From: an uncultured Fibrobacter sp.
GTDB taxonomy: Bacteria; Fibrobacterota; Fibrobacteria; Fibrobacterales; Fibrobacteraceae
DNA: 64,000 bases
Direction: 5' to 3'
Assembly: GCA_900313675.1 (NCBI GenBank)
Contig: OMSO01000001.1
Span: 1-64,000 of the forward strand
The notes under the pieces were generated by a model. It was not told the DNA's origin, made no database searches, and saw only the letters and a list, made by a program, of their open reading frames with translations. Below, in pieces: positions 18,061 to 26,928 of the stretch. Position 1 is the stretch's first letter. Each line of letters starts with the position of its first letter. The translations under genes and the position numbers were made by a program.

Positions 18061-19026
18061 TTATTTCGCCGACTTATCGTTGGACAATTTCTTTGTCTCT
18101 TCCAGGAATAGATCGAAATCGCTTTTCAGGTTGGCCAATTCCTTTTGACGGAACAGGCTGTATTCTCGCTCCGCCTTCTCCATGGCCTCATCGTGGCTTA
18201 TCTTCCCCCTGCCTTCCAGGATTTTCCGCTAGCTCATGACAATCTGACTGTCCAGAGCCGCAACCCAGTCCTGCATTTTCATCGGCTTTTCGTCAAGAGC
18301 CTGCAATTCGGCGAAATCAAGAAACTGCGACACCATCAGGTTCAAACGCTGGAGTTCCTTTTCCGATAGGAAGTTCTTGACGATTTTCACATCGTCTTCC
18401 GTGATGTAGTTTCCCTTGAAATTTGTCATGCCGACGAACGGTTTCTCGCTATCAACACGCTCGTATATAAGCTCTGCCGCCGTATGCTCGTGGACGGCAT
18501 AATGCAACTTGTTCTGGACGGTAGCAAAGAAATCCTTCGTAATTTTTTTGCGGGGATCGTAGTCAATAGATGTCGCATAGATATCCGTGACCTGCTGGTA
18601 GAAATTGCGTTCAGACGAGCGAATATCGCGGATTCGCTGCAAAAGCTCCTTGAAATAACGGTTTCGGCCGTTTTTCAGCCTTTCATCGTCAAGGGAAAAA
18701 CCCTTCTGAATGAATTCATGCAGCCTTGCCGTGGCCCACCGCCTGAATCTTGTGGCTACAGGGGACTGGACACGGTAACCGATGGCGATGATGACATCGA
18801 GATTGTAATGAGCAATCTTTCGATGAACCTGCCGTTTTCCTTCTTGTTGAACTAACAAGAATTCCTTGTGAGTTGCCTCCTTAGGCAGTTCCTCGTCCTT
18901 GTATATGTTGTCGATGTGCAGGCTTATATTTTGCTGAGTGGTCTCATACAGTTCGGCAAGCTGAACCTGAGTCACCCATACATCTTCATCGGCAAAACGC
19001 ACCGAAACGTCAGTTTTGCCGTTCAA
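18061..19026 (-). pseudogene. RhuM-family protein gene interrupted by an in-frame amber codon
   Basis: The frame encodes a RhuM (virulence-associated/Fic-region type) protein: N-terminal HTH-like region VWVTQVQLAELYETTQQNIS, YNLDVIIAIGYR, then FFATVQNKLHYAVHEHTA and a C-terminal helical part. A TAG at 18229-18231 stops translation after 265 residues, but the same frame stays open for another 55 codons that align with the intact paralogue at 47083-48075 (DWV..L..., then KGKVTHEIAKAFAE here read as RGKISHDEAMEKAE). So one point mutation, or recoding, separates the last part. An inverted repeat lies inside the gene at 18841-18861. Confidence 0.85.
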
Positions 19027-19054
19027 TACCCAAATTCGTTTTTTTTTGAAAAAA

Positions 19055-19183
19055 GGACGTTCCCTGCTGCGCAGGGGCGGGCTCTCGCGGCCGAGTTTAT
19101 CCTGAGCGAAGCCGAAGGACCTGAGGGCCGTGCGCGGGACACCGGCGGCCCTCCCGGCCCTTCGGGCTTCGATCCCTAACGTG
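19055..19183 (+). repeat. Module-boundary repeat R2
   Basis: Begins GGACGTTCCC and ends CCCTAACGTG. The terminal stem is ACGTT/AACGT here but GCGTT/AACGC in the other copies, a compensatory change. Contains hairpins CCCTGC-TGC-GCAGGG and the GCCC-TTC-GGGC tail hairpin. The central hairpin differs from the other copies. It lies between the RhuM gene start and the AbiE operon end. Confidence 0.8.
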
Positions 19184-19212
19184 TAATGCAGGAGACAAAG
19201 TGCACCTATGGA

Positions 19213-20256
19213 TTAAACATCTCCGAGATTCCGCAGAGCTTCGACAACATGCGCAAAGGCTTCGGCACTTTGGTTTCGCATATACGAAAGTTTCTTGTAG
19301 CGAGTCTTGCCGATATTTTCTTGGAGATAGTCCTCGGGAGACACAATCGGTACGTAAGAACGTCTAGCCAACAGACACGAAGCCAAATGCATCACACGGC
19401 ACGCCTGTTCGGCTGCAATCGAGACTCCGTATTTCATAGACAGCACATGACCACCCACAGCGCGGATCCCCCTCAGAAAAAGGAAATATTCCTCCTTGTC
19501 ATAAACGCCCTTGCCAGCAACGCACGCACAGGACTGAATAGTATCGCGGAGCACATCGTCACGCGTAATGGTCAAATCACGGTATCCAATTTCATCCACA
19601 ACAGCGCGGTCATAGGTGGCAGCCAACGCACGACAATCAAGCACACGCTCCGCAAGCATCGACACATCGAACAATTGTTTCACAATCTCAAGCTCCTTGT
19701 CCACGCCAAAAGGAATTCCGGTAGTATGCGGGGCAAAGGCCGTCAGTTTGTCGCCCAAAATACATTCCGCCGACGGAACCGAGACCAATACAGGTGCGCC
19801 ATCAAAAAGGAGCAAGTCGCTGCGCAATTCACACCGTTCCACCCAATGGTACGGATTATCCGCAAAGACAACATCGAGAATAATGAAGAAATCTTCTTTT
19901 CGCAAGGGCGAACTGTATACAAATCGGAAGTGCCGCTTTTCGATGTTGTTCTTTCCAACCCGACGATCCTCTTCGAACGCCTTGAACGGAAACAACTTTG
20001 ACGCCTCCCGGATAAAACGATCCACATCCGTGCCAGGCTCAACGAGAATGTCGATGTCGGTCGACAGTCTCAGCGGACGTTCTAGAATGAGCATCAAAGA
20101 TGTTCCGCCCTTAAAGACAAAGGGCATCCCTACGCGGACCAACGCCTCCAAAAGGCCGAAAGCAAACAGGACTCGTTCAAGCAGCGAGGGATCCTTCCCG
20201 TATTTTTCGCGCAGAGTCTGGACATGCTCGAGAGAATAGGCTTCCTTGGCTATCAT
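19213..20256 (-). CDS. abiEii: AbiEii-type nucleotidyltransferase toxin
   Basis: 347 residues. Nucleotidyltransferase-fold motifs: FVFKGGTSLMLI (~47-58) and RLSTDIDILV (~63-72), the G-G-T-S and D-x-D active-site residues; later KLTAFAPHTTGIPFGVD. AbiEii enzymes transfer nucleotides to tRNA or related targets and, with AbiEi, form a type IV toxin-antitoxin and phage-abortive system. It follows the antitoxin by 12 bp with a purine-rich ribosome-binding site, so the two are co-transcribed. Catalytic residues look intact. Confidence 0.88.
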   Translation of the reverse strand: MIAKEAYSLEHVQTLREKYGKDPSLLERVLFAFGLLEALVRVGMPFVFKGGTSLMLILERPLRLSTDIDILVEPGTDVDRFIREASKLFPFKAFEEDRRVGKNNIEKRHFRFVYSSPLRKEDFFIILDVVFADNPYHWVERCELRSDLLLFDGAPVLVSVPSAECILGDKLTAFAPHTTGIPFGVDKELEIVKQLFDVSMLAERVLDCRALAATYDRAVVDEIGYRDLTITRDDVLRDTIQSCACVAGKGVYDKEEYFLFLRGIRAVGGHVLSMKYGVSIAAEQACRVMHLASCLLARRSYVPIVSPEDYLQENIGKTRYKKLSYMRNQSAEAFAHVVEALRNLGDV

Positions 20257-20268
20257 CCCCTACCCCAC

Positions 20269-21036
20269 CTAAACAGTCTTAAGCTTGATATCGGTCCGTT
20301 CCGCAATAAACTGCCGCAAGTCATCGTACAGGTGGCGGCGCCTAGCATAACGAAACATGCGAGTCTCGTCGATAGCATACTTTTGAAAAACCTGCGTGAA
20401 AACCGACGGATATTCACTCCGCGCAATCATTTGTCCCGACAGCTTTTTCGAAAGGATGTCCACGAGAATCTTTTCCAAAACACAAGAATGGTTGCTAGCA
20501 GGCGACGGAGCCTCAGACACCAACCGTTGCACAACAATGTCGGTCGCAGGAGCACGCTGCCTGTAGAAAAGATCCAGGTCAGGGCGATTCATGGCATACG
20601 GGAACCTCTCGTGAAGCACGTCGTAGACCGAATCTACCAATAGCCCCTCAACCTCCACAAAAATCACGTTCTTTGCAATCTGGTGACTGACGAAGTCGTT
20701 CATCTGGATGAGTTCCCACATCTGAAACCTGACGGACGGATATTTCGCCACGATGCAGTTCTCGACATCAAGGAATTCCGCGGAATGGGGATACACATAG
20801 GATGATTGCGCCGACCGGTCCAAAACGATATAGTATTTCCCAGCACCCACCGATGACAGCACATTCTTTTTGCGGAGGGATACCAAGAGCCAATTAATGG
20901 CCGTTTCCGAGTACTGCGGTTCTACCGCATGAACAGCCCTCCGAAAGGTCTCCTTGTCGAAGACCTCCCCGCAAGGGAATCCATCAAGTACCACAGACAC
21001 ATTCATACCGTTCGACCTAATGCTATAATTTGGCAT
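20269..21036 (-). CDS. abiEi: AbiEi-like antitoxin/transcriptional repressor
   Basis: 255 residues from the ATG at 21034-21036 (MPNYSIRSNG); a later ATG at 21006 is also possible. Upstream in-frame codons to 21159 lie within promoters and are not expected to be translated. N-terminal winged-helix-like region (FDKETFRRAVHAV...INWLLVSLRKKNVLSSVGAGKYYIV), then an alpha/beta domain as in AbiEi-related antitoxins. Upstream half-sites TAAAATGCCA fit autoregulation. Confidence 0.78.
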   Translation of the reverse strand: MPNYSIRSNGMNVSVVLDGFPCGEVFDKETFRRAVHAVEPQYSETAINWLLVSLRKKNVLSSVGAGKYYIVLDRSAQSSYVYPHSAEFLDVENCIVAKYPSVRFQMWELIQMNDFVSHQIAKNVIFVEVEGLLVDSVYDVLHERFPYAMNRPDLDLFYRQRAPATDIVVQRLVSEAPSPASNHSCVLEKILVDILSKKLSGQMIARSEYPSVFTQVFQKYAIDETRMFRYARRRHLYDDLRQFIAERTDIKLKTV

Positions 21037-21173
21037 TTTATTAAATAATTGCCATTTTATAGGTATAAAATAGCTTAAAATGCCACCATTGTCAACAGAA
21101 AAATCAAAAAACGGCATATTAGATACACATTTGTTCACTATATCAATATACAAAAACAAAATGTCAATGTCAA
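21031..21173 (-). promoter_or_regulatory. Double promoter and operator half-sites of the AbiE operon
   Basis: Distal promoter: TTGACA (21168-21173), N17, TATATT (21145-21150). Proximal promoter: TTGACA (21090-21095), N17, TATTTT (21067-21072). Ten-base half-sites of TAAAATGCCA occur at 21031-21040, 21050-21059 (one change) and, inverted, at 21076-21085, covering the proximal -10/-35 region and the start codon. AbiEi proteins are known to bind inverted repeats in their own promoters. Confidence 0.65.
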
Positions 21174-21409
21174 TAGCCCTCTCCCACCTATCATCCCAAC
21201 CTCCCTCTCCTATGTCATCCCCGCGAAAGCGGGGATCTTATAGCAACTATAGTTGACGCAATAAAAGACCTTCAGCAGCTTTCTAACCAAACTTCAGTTG
21301 GGATAAAAAAGTCCACCAGCCAGTGATTTTTTGCCCTTTTTGAGCGAGTTAAGCCAACTTAGGGAGTCAATCTTGTAAGAACATTTTTACAAAAATTGCC
21401 CAATATTGA

Positions 21410-21613
21410 GACCAGATTTGGTTCGCCGAGAAGGGCAAGCCCCACGAAGCGACGGTGCTAAAGCGGCTTAGCGAAATCGAGATGAGCGACGAGGGCGAAT
21501 TCCGCAAGGTCCGCAGGGACAGGATTTTCGAAAAGAACTACTTCGACAAGAAATACGGAGCCCTGCCGGAGGTCAGCGACGGTTTCGATTTGATCGAGGC
21601 CATGAAGGGGTAA
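21410..21613 (+). pseudogene. Remnant 3' end of an RloA-like AAA ATPase gene (copy 1)
   Basis: Sixty-seven codons beginning DQIWFAEKGKPHEA and ending FDLIEAMKG before TAA match the C-terminal end of the intact RloA-like protein at 24944-26218 (DQIWFAEKN..., YEKDYINGKYGAIPYL). The rest of the gene is missing. The repeat R3 begins right after the stop. Nearly identical to the remnant at 24472-24675. Confidence 0.75.
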
Positions 21614-21747
21614 GGGCGTTCCCTGCTGCGCAGGGGCGGGCTCTCGCGGCACGGAACCGTGGCGTCACCCCACGGTTCCCCCGCCTAGAGGGCCGAGCGC
21701 GGGACACGGGCGGCCCTCCCGGCCCTTCGGGCTTCGATCCCTAACGC
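21614..21747 (+). repeat. Module-boundary repeat R3
   Basis: 134 bp. Outer stem GCGTT/AACGC, hairpin CCCTGC-TGC-GCAGGG, central hairpin GGAACCGTGG/CCACGGTTCC, hairpin GAGGGCCG/CGGCCCTC and tail hairpin GCCC-TTC-GGGC. It starts directly after the stop of the RloA-like remnant. Confidence 0.85.
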
Positions 21748-21762
21748 GAGAACAACTGCAAT

Positions 21763-22758
21763 TCAATTCTTCTCCTGTCTTGTTGTAGAATCCACAACTT
21801 CCATATAATCATATAAAGTTATCGGATCATAGGTGTATCTAACGTAAACAAGACAATCTTCGAATTTATACAAACCACACATATAATTATGAAACACAAC
21901 AAGCCATTTATACTTCTGCACAATCTTACTTTTTAAAGCAACTGCATTTGCATCGTCCCTATTGACATCACCATAGCCGCAATAATGTCGAATACATTCA
22001 TGCAAAATGTTCCGATGTTTAATGAGGTTATTATGAATTTGGCTTTGAGGTTTCGACAATATAGCCCTTTGTGCGGATTCATACTCCTCTGGAGATTCGC
22101 GTTTCAATTGATCAAGCACATCCATATTTCCATTTTTTAGGATGGGATACACTTTTACTAATTCAGGAATAGACAAATAATTCAAGAAAGGCCTTTTATC
22201 TCCAACGGCACCGAATACCAATGAATCAATCCATGCTTCCATGCCATCTTTTGTAATATAATCATTCGGAAAAAGATTATTAATTAATGCAGAAATGGCT
22301 GCATCCACCGAATTGTCTATAAGAATTCTAGAATAAACTCCTTTTTCCTCTAGTTCTACCGCACTAATTAGGGCTCGCCCAATAATCAATGTTTCATCAG
22401 AATACAATTTCCCTACGGTAACACCGCCTCGCAACAACAATCCATAATCAAATAGAACGTCTCTTTGAAGTTCTGTTATTGTTTGAAGAAATGTCAGCAA
22501 GCGAACAATTTCTAAGGGAGACTTAGTTACCTTAATATATAGAGTCACATTATCTGAAAAAATTTTGTAATGAATCTTCATTTCAGGCAGCAAATTCAGA
22601 GTCTTTGATGCATTTATTATCTGAGCAGACCGACGCGAACAATCAATCATCCCTTTCAGTTTACGGAGAAATTCCAATGTAGCATCTTCCCGTCCTTCAA
22701 AATAGGACCTACAGCCCAAAACATCAAAGTAGGCTACATAATATTCACTAAATTCCAT
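21763..22758 (-). CDS. Nucleotide-cyclase-like (class III/GGDEF-fold) protein, defence-island type
   Basis: 331 residues. The N-terminal ~180 residues have the order expected of a class III cyclase-like palm fold: YVAYFDVLGCRSYF (~7-20), HYKIFSDNVTLYIKV (~70-84), and LLLRGGVTVGKLY (~118-130) with a following IIGRALISAVELE. The Asp of FDVLG and Asp of FSDN could bind metal. Similar proteins occur beside phage-defence genes, but I cannot assign it to Pycsar or another named system. The C-terminal half is helical and unassigned. A conserved post--10 sequence lies upstream at 22785-22811. Confidence 0.5.
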   Translation of the reverse strand: MEFSEYYVAYFDVLGCRSYFEGREDATLEFLRKLKGMIDCSRRSAQIINASKTLNLLPEMKIHYKIFSDNVTLYIKVTKSPLEIVRLLTFLQTITELQRDVLFDYGLLLRGGVTVGKLYSDETLIIGRALISAVELEEKGVYSRILIDNSVDAAISALINNLFPNDYITKDGMEAWIDSLVFGAVGDKRPFLNYLSIPELVKVYPILKNGNMDVLDQLKRESPEEYESAQRAILSKPQSQIHNNLIKHRNILHECIRHYCGYGDVNRDDANAVALKSKIVQKYKWLVVFHNYMCGLYKFEDCLVYVRYTYDPITLYDYMEVVDSTTRQEKN

Positions 22759-22784
22759 TTTTCCCTGTCCTCAGAAGTTTACGC

Positions 22785-22811
22785 TAACATGTTCGTTCAC
22801 CATCCAATATA
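22785..22811 (-). promoter_or_regulatory. Promoter-like element shared with two other island operons
   Basis: TATATT (22806-22811, minus strand) followed by GGATGGTGAACGAACATGTT. This matches the start regions at 17949 and 21145 (TATATT, then GATxxxGTGAACAAATGTGT). The -35 hexamer is poor (GTAATT), so it may need an activator or be a decayed copy. Confidence 0.45.
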
Positions 22812-22909
22812 CATAAACAAGCAAAAGAAATTACCCATCAACACCTCAACTGACCCATTTTACACTAAATACGGCAATAAAATACATGCAAATGTATTTG
22901 TCCAACAAA

Positions 22910-23440
22910 TCAATCTCTAATTGACTCAACAAATTTTTTCCCAAAATCTGTTATTGTATAAATTGAATCAAACGAAAGAGCTTCACCATCTTCGAAATGC
23001 ATTCTTGACACATCTAGAAGGCCATAAAAAGTAAACGTGTCTTTTAACGGAGTTGGGCAATCCTTGCCATCGTATAGTCCAATAAGTTCGCCGACATCAA
23101 ATGTGTATAAGTGCTGTAAAACAAAGTTCATTCTCCAAAATTCTGCATCAGAGATTCTTTTCGCGAGTAACGCCTCCACAAGGTTTCTCTCATAGCCTGC
23201 CTTGGTAATAGATTCCGCCTGGGTCAATTGGTGAATCACCAAATCCTGAATTTCCTCCCAGCGGTAAATACCTATGCCATTAACAAATTCTTTGACTTTT
23301 CTTTCATCAAAAGTTTTTTCACTAAATTTTTCAATCTTTTTTATAATAAAACGATTGTTAACAGCAATACAGCCCTTATAAAGATTTGTCAATGCTGATA
23401 GTGTTTTTTTCGTTCCTGTTAAAACTGCAAGCAACTCCAT
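22910..23440 (-). CDS. Hypothetical protein in the cyclase-like/DUF2971 cluster
   Basis: 176 residues from ATG 23438-23440, chosen because GAGGG lies 7-9 bases upstream; an in-frame start 24 bases earlier is less well supported. Mostly helical, with AVLTGTKKTLSALTNLYKGC near the N-terminus and a C-terminal winged-helix-like ending (FYGLLDVSRMHF...SIYTITDFGKKFVESI) that resembles a domain reading TxxGxxFxxxI. No family recognised. It lies between the DUF2971 gene (51 bp upstream) and the cyclase-like gene. Confidence 0.6.
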   Translation of the reverse strand: MELLAVLTGTKKTLSALTNLYKGCIAVNNRFIIKKIEKFSEKTFDERKVKEFVNGIGIYRWEEIQDLVIHQLTQAESITKAGYERNLVEALLAKRISDAEFWRMNFVLQHLYTFDVGELIGLYDGKDCPTPLKDTFTFYGLLDVSRMHFEDGEALSFDSIYTITDFGKKFVESIRD

Positions 23441-23491
23441 AAATTTCCCTCTTTCAAACATCATTCCACACTATTCCTCACATGTAAAGCT

Positions 23492-24325
23492 TCAACCATA
23501 ATCAATGGAAATAGACGACTGTTTTATTCTCCCCTTTAGCGACGGCATCAAAATTTCAATTGCATTGGTATTTCGAGCAAAATACTTTGATTTTGGTACA
23601 ATAATTTCCTTGATACTTCTCTCAGCATTGGTAGGAAAAATCTTTAACGGCATATAAGGGACTAACCCTGAAAAATCCGACCTAAATCGTATCATTTTAG
23701 CATCCAAAGCAAAAGATAGGACTCGCCATTCTGTCTCTTCTTTCCAACATTCATCTTTAAAAAACAATAACGTAAAATACAATGGCAACGCAACATCTAT
23801 AAAAGAAGGATTATTCAATTTACCATCTATCGCACTTAATACTTTATCTAAAATAGTCTTCTGCTCTATTACATCATAAACGACTTTCACCAAAAAAGGC
23901 CCATCAGGAGATCCTGTTAAATGATGTCTTAGCAAATTTGGATCAAAACCAATGGATACGGAATCATAACCCTTACCATACCCTCTCCATTGGCTTAACA
24001 AATCTCCTTTTTCAGAAAAGCAAAAAACACCACTCACGCCAATATTTCGCAATAATCCCGTTTGCTCAATTTGATCAATAATTGGGAAAAAACTACTATA
24101 TTTTCTTCTTTTTTCTCTTAAAAAACTTTTTAACAGATTCAATCCATAGACAAGTTCATTTTCATCATTCAAATATCTCCAATCCGTTGCCCAAAGTTCA
24201 TTTGAGTCTACTATGCCAAGAAAAGCCTTTGAGTCAGTATAGTGGTAAAGGACATCAGGAAGATCAATCTCTCTATCTAACGCACCAAGTATATCGAATA
24301 AAATTGAATCATTCTCATTATTCAT
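23492..24325 (-). CDS. DUF2971 domain protein
   Basis: 277 residues. The start of the protein reads VLYHYTDSKAFLGIVDSNEL, then WATDWRYLNDENELVYG and VFCFSEKGDLLSQWRGYGKG, the DUF2971 signature; the fold is suspected to relate to ADP-ribosyltransferases (knowledge of family, not proven here). Frequent in defence islands. A strong ribosome-binding site (GGAGGG) precedes the ATG. First gene of a likely three-gene cluster running down to 21763. Confidence 0.8.
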   Translation of the reverse strand: MNNENDSILFDILGALDREIDLPDVLYHYTDSKAFLGIVDSNELWATDWRYLNDENELVYGLNLLKSFLREKRRKYSSFFPIIDQIEQTGLLRNIGVSGVFCFSEKGDLLSQWRGYGKGYDSVSIGFDPNLLRHHLTGSPDGPFLVKVVYDVIEQKTILDKVLSAIDGKLNNPSFIDVALPLYFTLLFFKDECWKEETEWRVLSFALDAKMIRFRSDFSGLVPYMPLKIFPTNAERSIKEIIVPKSKYFARNTNAIEILMPSLKGRIKQSSISIDYG

Positions 24326-24411
24326 TTATACCCTCCTTCCTGTAATATACCTTTTTATCTAACCATAGAAGCAAATTACTTCAAGTCATACAAATCATTC
24401 CGTCAATTTAG

Positions 24412-24675
24412 GACGCCAAGCTCGTAAAGAAAGTTTTACACACAAAGAAAACAACGACGATCCAATATCATGACCAAATCTGGTTCGCCGAGAAGGGCAA
24501 GCCCCACGAAGCGACGGTACTAAAGCGGCTTAGCAAAATCGAGATGAGCGACGAGGGCGAATTCCGCAAGGTCCGCAGGGACAGGATTTTCGAAAAGGAC
24601 TACTTCGACAAGAAATACGGAGCCCTGCCAGAGGTCAGCGACGGTTTCGATTTGATCGAGGCCATGAAAGGGTAA
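24412..24675 (+). pseudogene. Remnant 3' end of an RloA-like gene (copy 2) with internal deletion
   Basis: The open frame reads DAKLVKKVLHTKK, then jumps to YHDQIWFAEKGKPHEA and continues to FDLIEAMKG-stop. The first part corresponds to DAKLHPLLTKKI of the intact protein, so a stretch between them is lost. Last 204 bp almost identical to the remnant at 21410-21613. R4 follows directly. Confidence 0.7.
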
Positions 24676-24809
24676 GGGCGTTCCCTGCTGCGCAGGGACG
24701 GGCTCTCGCGGCACGAAGCCGTGGCGTCACCCCACGGCTTCCCCGCCTAGAGGGCCGAGCGCGGAACACGGGCGGCCCTCCCGGTCCTTCGGGCTTCGAT
24801 CCCTAACGC
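24676..24809 (+). repeat. Module-boundary repeat R4
   Basis: 134 bp. Same plan as R3, but the central hairpin is GAAGCCGTGG/CCACGGCTTC: two base pairs differ from R3 and both are compensated. Begins directly after the stop of the second RloA-like remnant. Confidence 0.85.
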
Positions 24810-24943
24810 GGAATGCTAGGCAAAAGACCTGTCACACTACAAAATCGCATAAATCGTCCAAATTTCTACTCAAAACATTGCTTTTTTAACAAAAATTATA
24901 TAAATTTTGAGAAAATCTCTCAAAAAATAGAAAGGCTATAATT

Positions 24944-26218
24944 ATGCTTTTGTCGTTTACCGTAGGAAATTTCCGTTCTTTCAAGGAACGCAAGACCATC
25001 TCCATGGAGGCAGCATCCATCCAGGAGCACAAGGATTTTGTCCGTGAAAGCGACAACGCCAAGTTGCTACCGGTCGCAGCCATTTACGGAGCAAACTCCA
25101 GCGGCAAGAGCAACCTGCTTTCGGCATTACGAATGATGAAAGACATCTTACTTTCGTCCGTAAAAACCAACCCAACCGAAGAATTAAAAACAGATATATT
25201 TAAACTAGACGAACAATATACGCAAAAACCAACTTTCTTCGAAGTCACATTCACCCTAAACGACAACACATACAAATACGGCTTCGAATACTCCCCCAAA
25301 AAGATCAACGGCGAATGGCTGTATTCAATCAAGAATGATCGACAAAAAATATTTTTTATCAGGAATAACGAAGGAATCGGAGTAACCAAGGATTTTCCAG
25401 AGGGTGTAGGAAAGGAAGAGTCAACTGCAGAAAACCGTCTTTTTCTGTCCTTGGTGGCTCAACTCAACGGGAAAATTTCGACATCCATCATGAACTGGTT
25501 TGAAGAAATACAAATTATTTCTGGTTTAGAAGATTCCGACTTTGAATTTCAGTCAACAGAATCCCTATTCACCAAGAATTCTGTGTCCGCAATGGCTCAA
25601 AAATTCATTGCATCAATGGATCTAGGATTCACAAGCCTTCGAAAAGGCGAAATCGGAGTCAAAACTCTTTTATTGAGTAATTTATCCGAGTTTAAGCCAC
25701 ACGACAATCTCAAAGAACTTTTATCCGAAAAACTTGATCAGAATAAGGTATCAACTATAAAAACAGGCCATACAGTTCATTATAACGACGGTTCATCAAA
25801 AGAAGAGTTTTTCTTCTATAAAAAAATGGAATCCGAAGGGACCAAAAAAATCATCAACATATCAAGTCCTATTGCCAAAGCCTTATCCAATGGCAGTGCG
25901 ATTGTCATCGACGAGTTCGACGCCAAACTGCATCCCCTGCTTACAAAAAAAATCATCGACACATTCAACTCCCCCGAAACAAACCCGTACAACGCACAGC
26001 TGATATTCGCCACTCACGATACGAACCTGCTCAGCAACAAGATATTCCGCAGGGACCAGATCTGGTTTGCCGAAAAGAACCGCGAAGACGAATCCACCGA
26101 CATATACCCGCTCAGCGAAATCAAAGAACAAAACGGAGACAAAATTCGAAAAGACAGAACATACGAAAAGGACTACATCAACGGAAAATACGGTGCCATT
26201 CCGTACTTGAGAGGTTAA
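24944..26218 (+). CDS. rloA: RloA-like AAA15-family ATPase
   Basis: 424 residues. N-terminal MLLSFTVGNFRSFKERKTIS is typical for AAA15/RloA. Walker A AAIYGANSSGKSNLLSAL (~46-63). Walker B/D-loop SAIVIDEFDAKLHPLL, then IFATHDTNLL. C-terminal DQIWFAEKNREDES and KDYINGKYGAIPYL. SMC/OLD-like ATPase, predicted partner of the following RloB. RloAB pairs occur in restriction and phage-defence loci. The ribosome-binding site is weak (GAAAG). Confidence 0.88.
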   Translation: MLLSFTVGNFRSFKERKTISMEAASIQEHKDFVRESDNAKLLPVAAIYGANSSGKSNLLSALRMMKDILLSSVKTNPTEELKTDIFKLDEQYTQKPTFFEVTFTLNDNTYKYGFEYSPKKINGEWLYSIKNDRQKIFFIRNNEGIGVTKDFPEGVGKEESTAENRLFLSLVAQLNGKISTSIMNWFEEIQIISGLEDSDFEFQSTESLFTKNSVSAMAQKFIASMDLGFTSLRKGEIGVKTLLLSNLSEFKPHDNLKELLSEKLDQNKVSTIKTGHTVHYNDGSSKEEFFFYKKMESEGTKKIINISSPIAKALSNGSAIVIDEFDAKLHPLLTKKIIDTFNSPETNPYNAQLIFATHDTNLLSNKIFRRDQIWFAEKNREDESTDIYPLSEIKEQNGDKIRKDRTYEKDYINGKYGAIPYLRG

Positions 26219-26219
26219 C

Positions 26220-26924
26220 TTGAAAAAACTCTCCGTAGAACAAATCGCACAAGAAGAAAAACTTCGCGCCCCGAAGCCCACTACCGGTGCGCCCAGGGAA
26301 AGGTACGTCAAAGTAACCTTCTTGATTGCGACCGAAGGCACAAAAACCGAACCCAATTACCTAAAAGCGCTCAAAAAAGAACTTGAGGCAACCAATCGTT
26401 TCAATATAGACATCTCTATCGAAGGCAAGGGCAAGGCCACAAAGGCTCTCGTCAATAAAATTATCCGCCAAATAGAGAACTGCCATCAGGAATACGATCA
26501 AGTTTGGGCTGTTTTCGACAAGGACGAATTTGACGATTTCAACGAAGCGATAAGCCTGGCTAAAAGCAAGAAAATCAATTGCGCTTGGTCAAACGAGAGC
26601 TTTGAACTATGGCTTTTGCTGCATTTCAAGGATGTTTCAGCCCCCACAGGTCGAAAGCAACTGTTCGAAGAATTGGAGCAGGCCATCCGAAACGCCCTGC
26701 ACAAGGATGATCCGGAAGCCATTTTTAACCTTTCCAAAAGCAACGACAAAATCTACGAGTTGGTTACGAATTTGGGCAGCGAGGCAGACGCCATCAGGAG
26801 AGCCGCCGCATTAAAATCGAACTATAACGCAAACATCAAACCGAGCAGTCAAAATCCTTGCACGCACATGGACGCGCTGATTCACGAACTAAGACACCCA
26901 GAAACAATACCGGTAAGGATTTAA
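26220..26924 (+). CDS. rloB: RloB-family protein (TOPRIM-like nuclease partner)
   Basis: 234 residues. Begins one base after the RloA stop. Core motifs VTFLIATEGTKTEPNYLKAL (~37-56), DQVWAVFDKDEFDDFNEAI (~94-112) and SNESFELWLLLHF (~121-133) are the conserved RloB triad of acidic residues (E, DxD, E). The start codon read here is the first of the frame (TTG); an in-frame ATG is not close, so TTG is plausible. The pair may form a two-part defence system like other AAA15 plus TOPRIM combinations such as PARIS, but this one uses RloB, not DUF4435. Confidence 0.85.
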   Translation: MKKLSVEQIAQEEKLRAPKPTTGAPRERYVKVTFLIATEGTKTEPNYLKALKKELEATNRFNIDISIEGKGKATKALVNKIIRQIENCHQEYDQVWAVFDKDEFDDFNEAISLAKSKKINCAWSNESFELWLLLHFKDVSAPTGRKQLFEELEQAIRNALHKDDPEAIFNLSKSNDKIYELVTNLGSEADAIRRAAALKSNYNANIKPSSQNPCTHMDALIHELRHPETIPVRI

Positions 26925-26928
26925 GCAT

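Noticed and set aside
21458-21652. Small minus-strand frame repeated at 24520-24714
   Set aside because: It is the complement of the RloA-like tail remnants plus repeat DNA; it recurs only because the remnant recurs.
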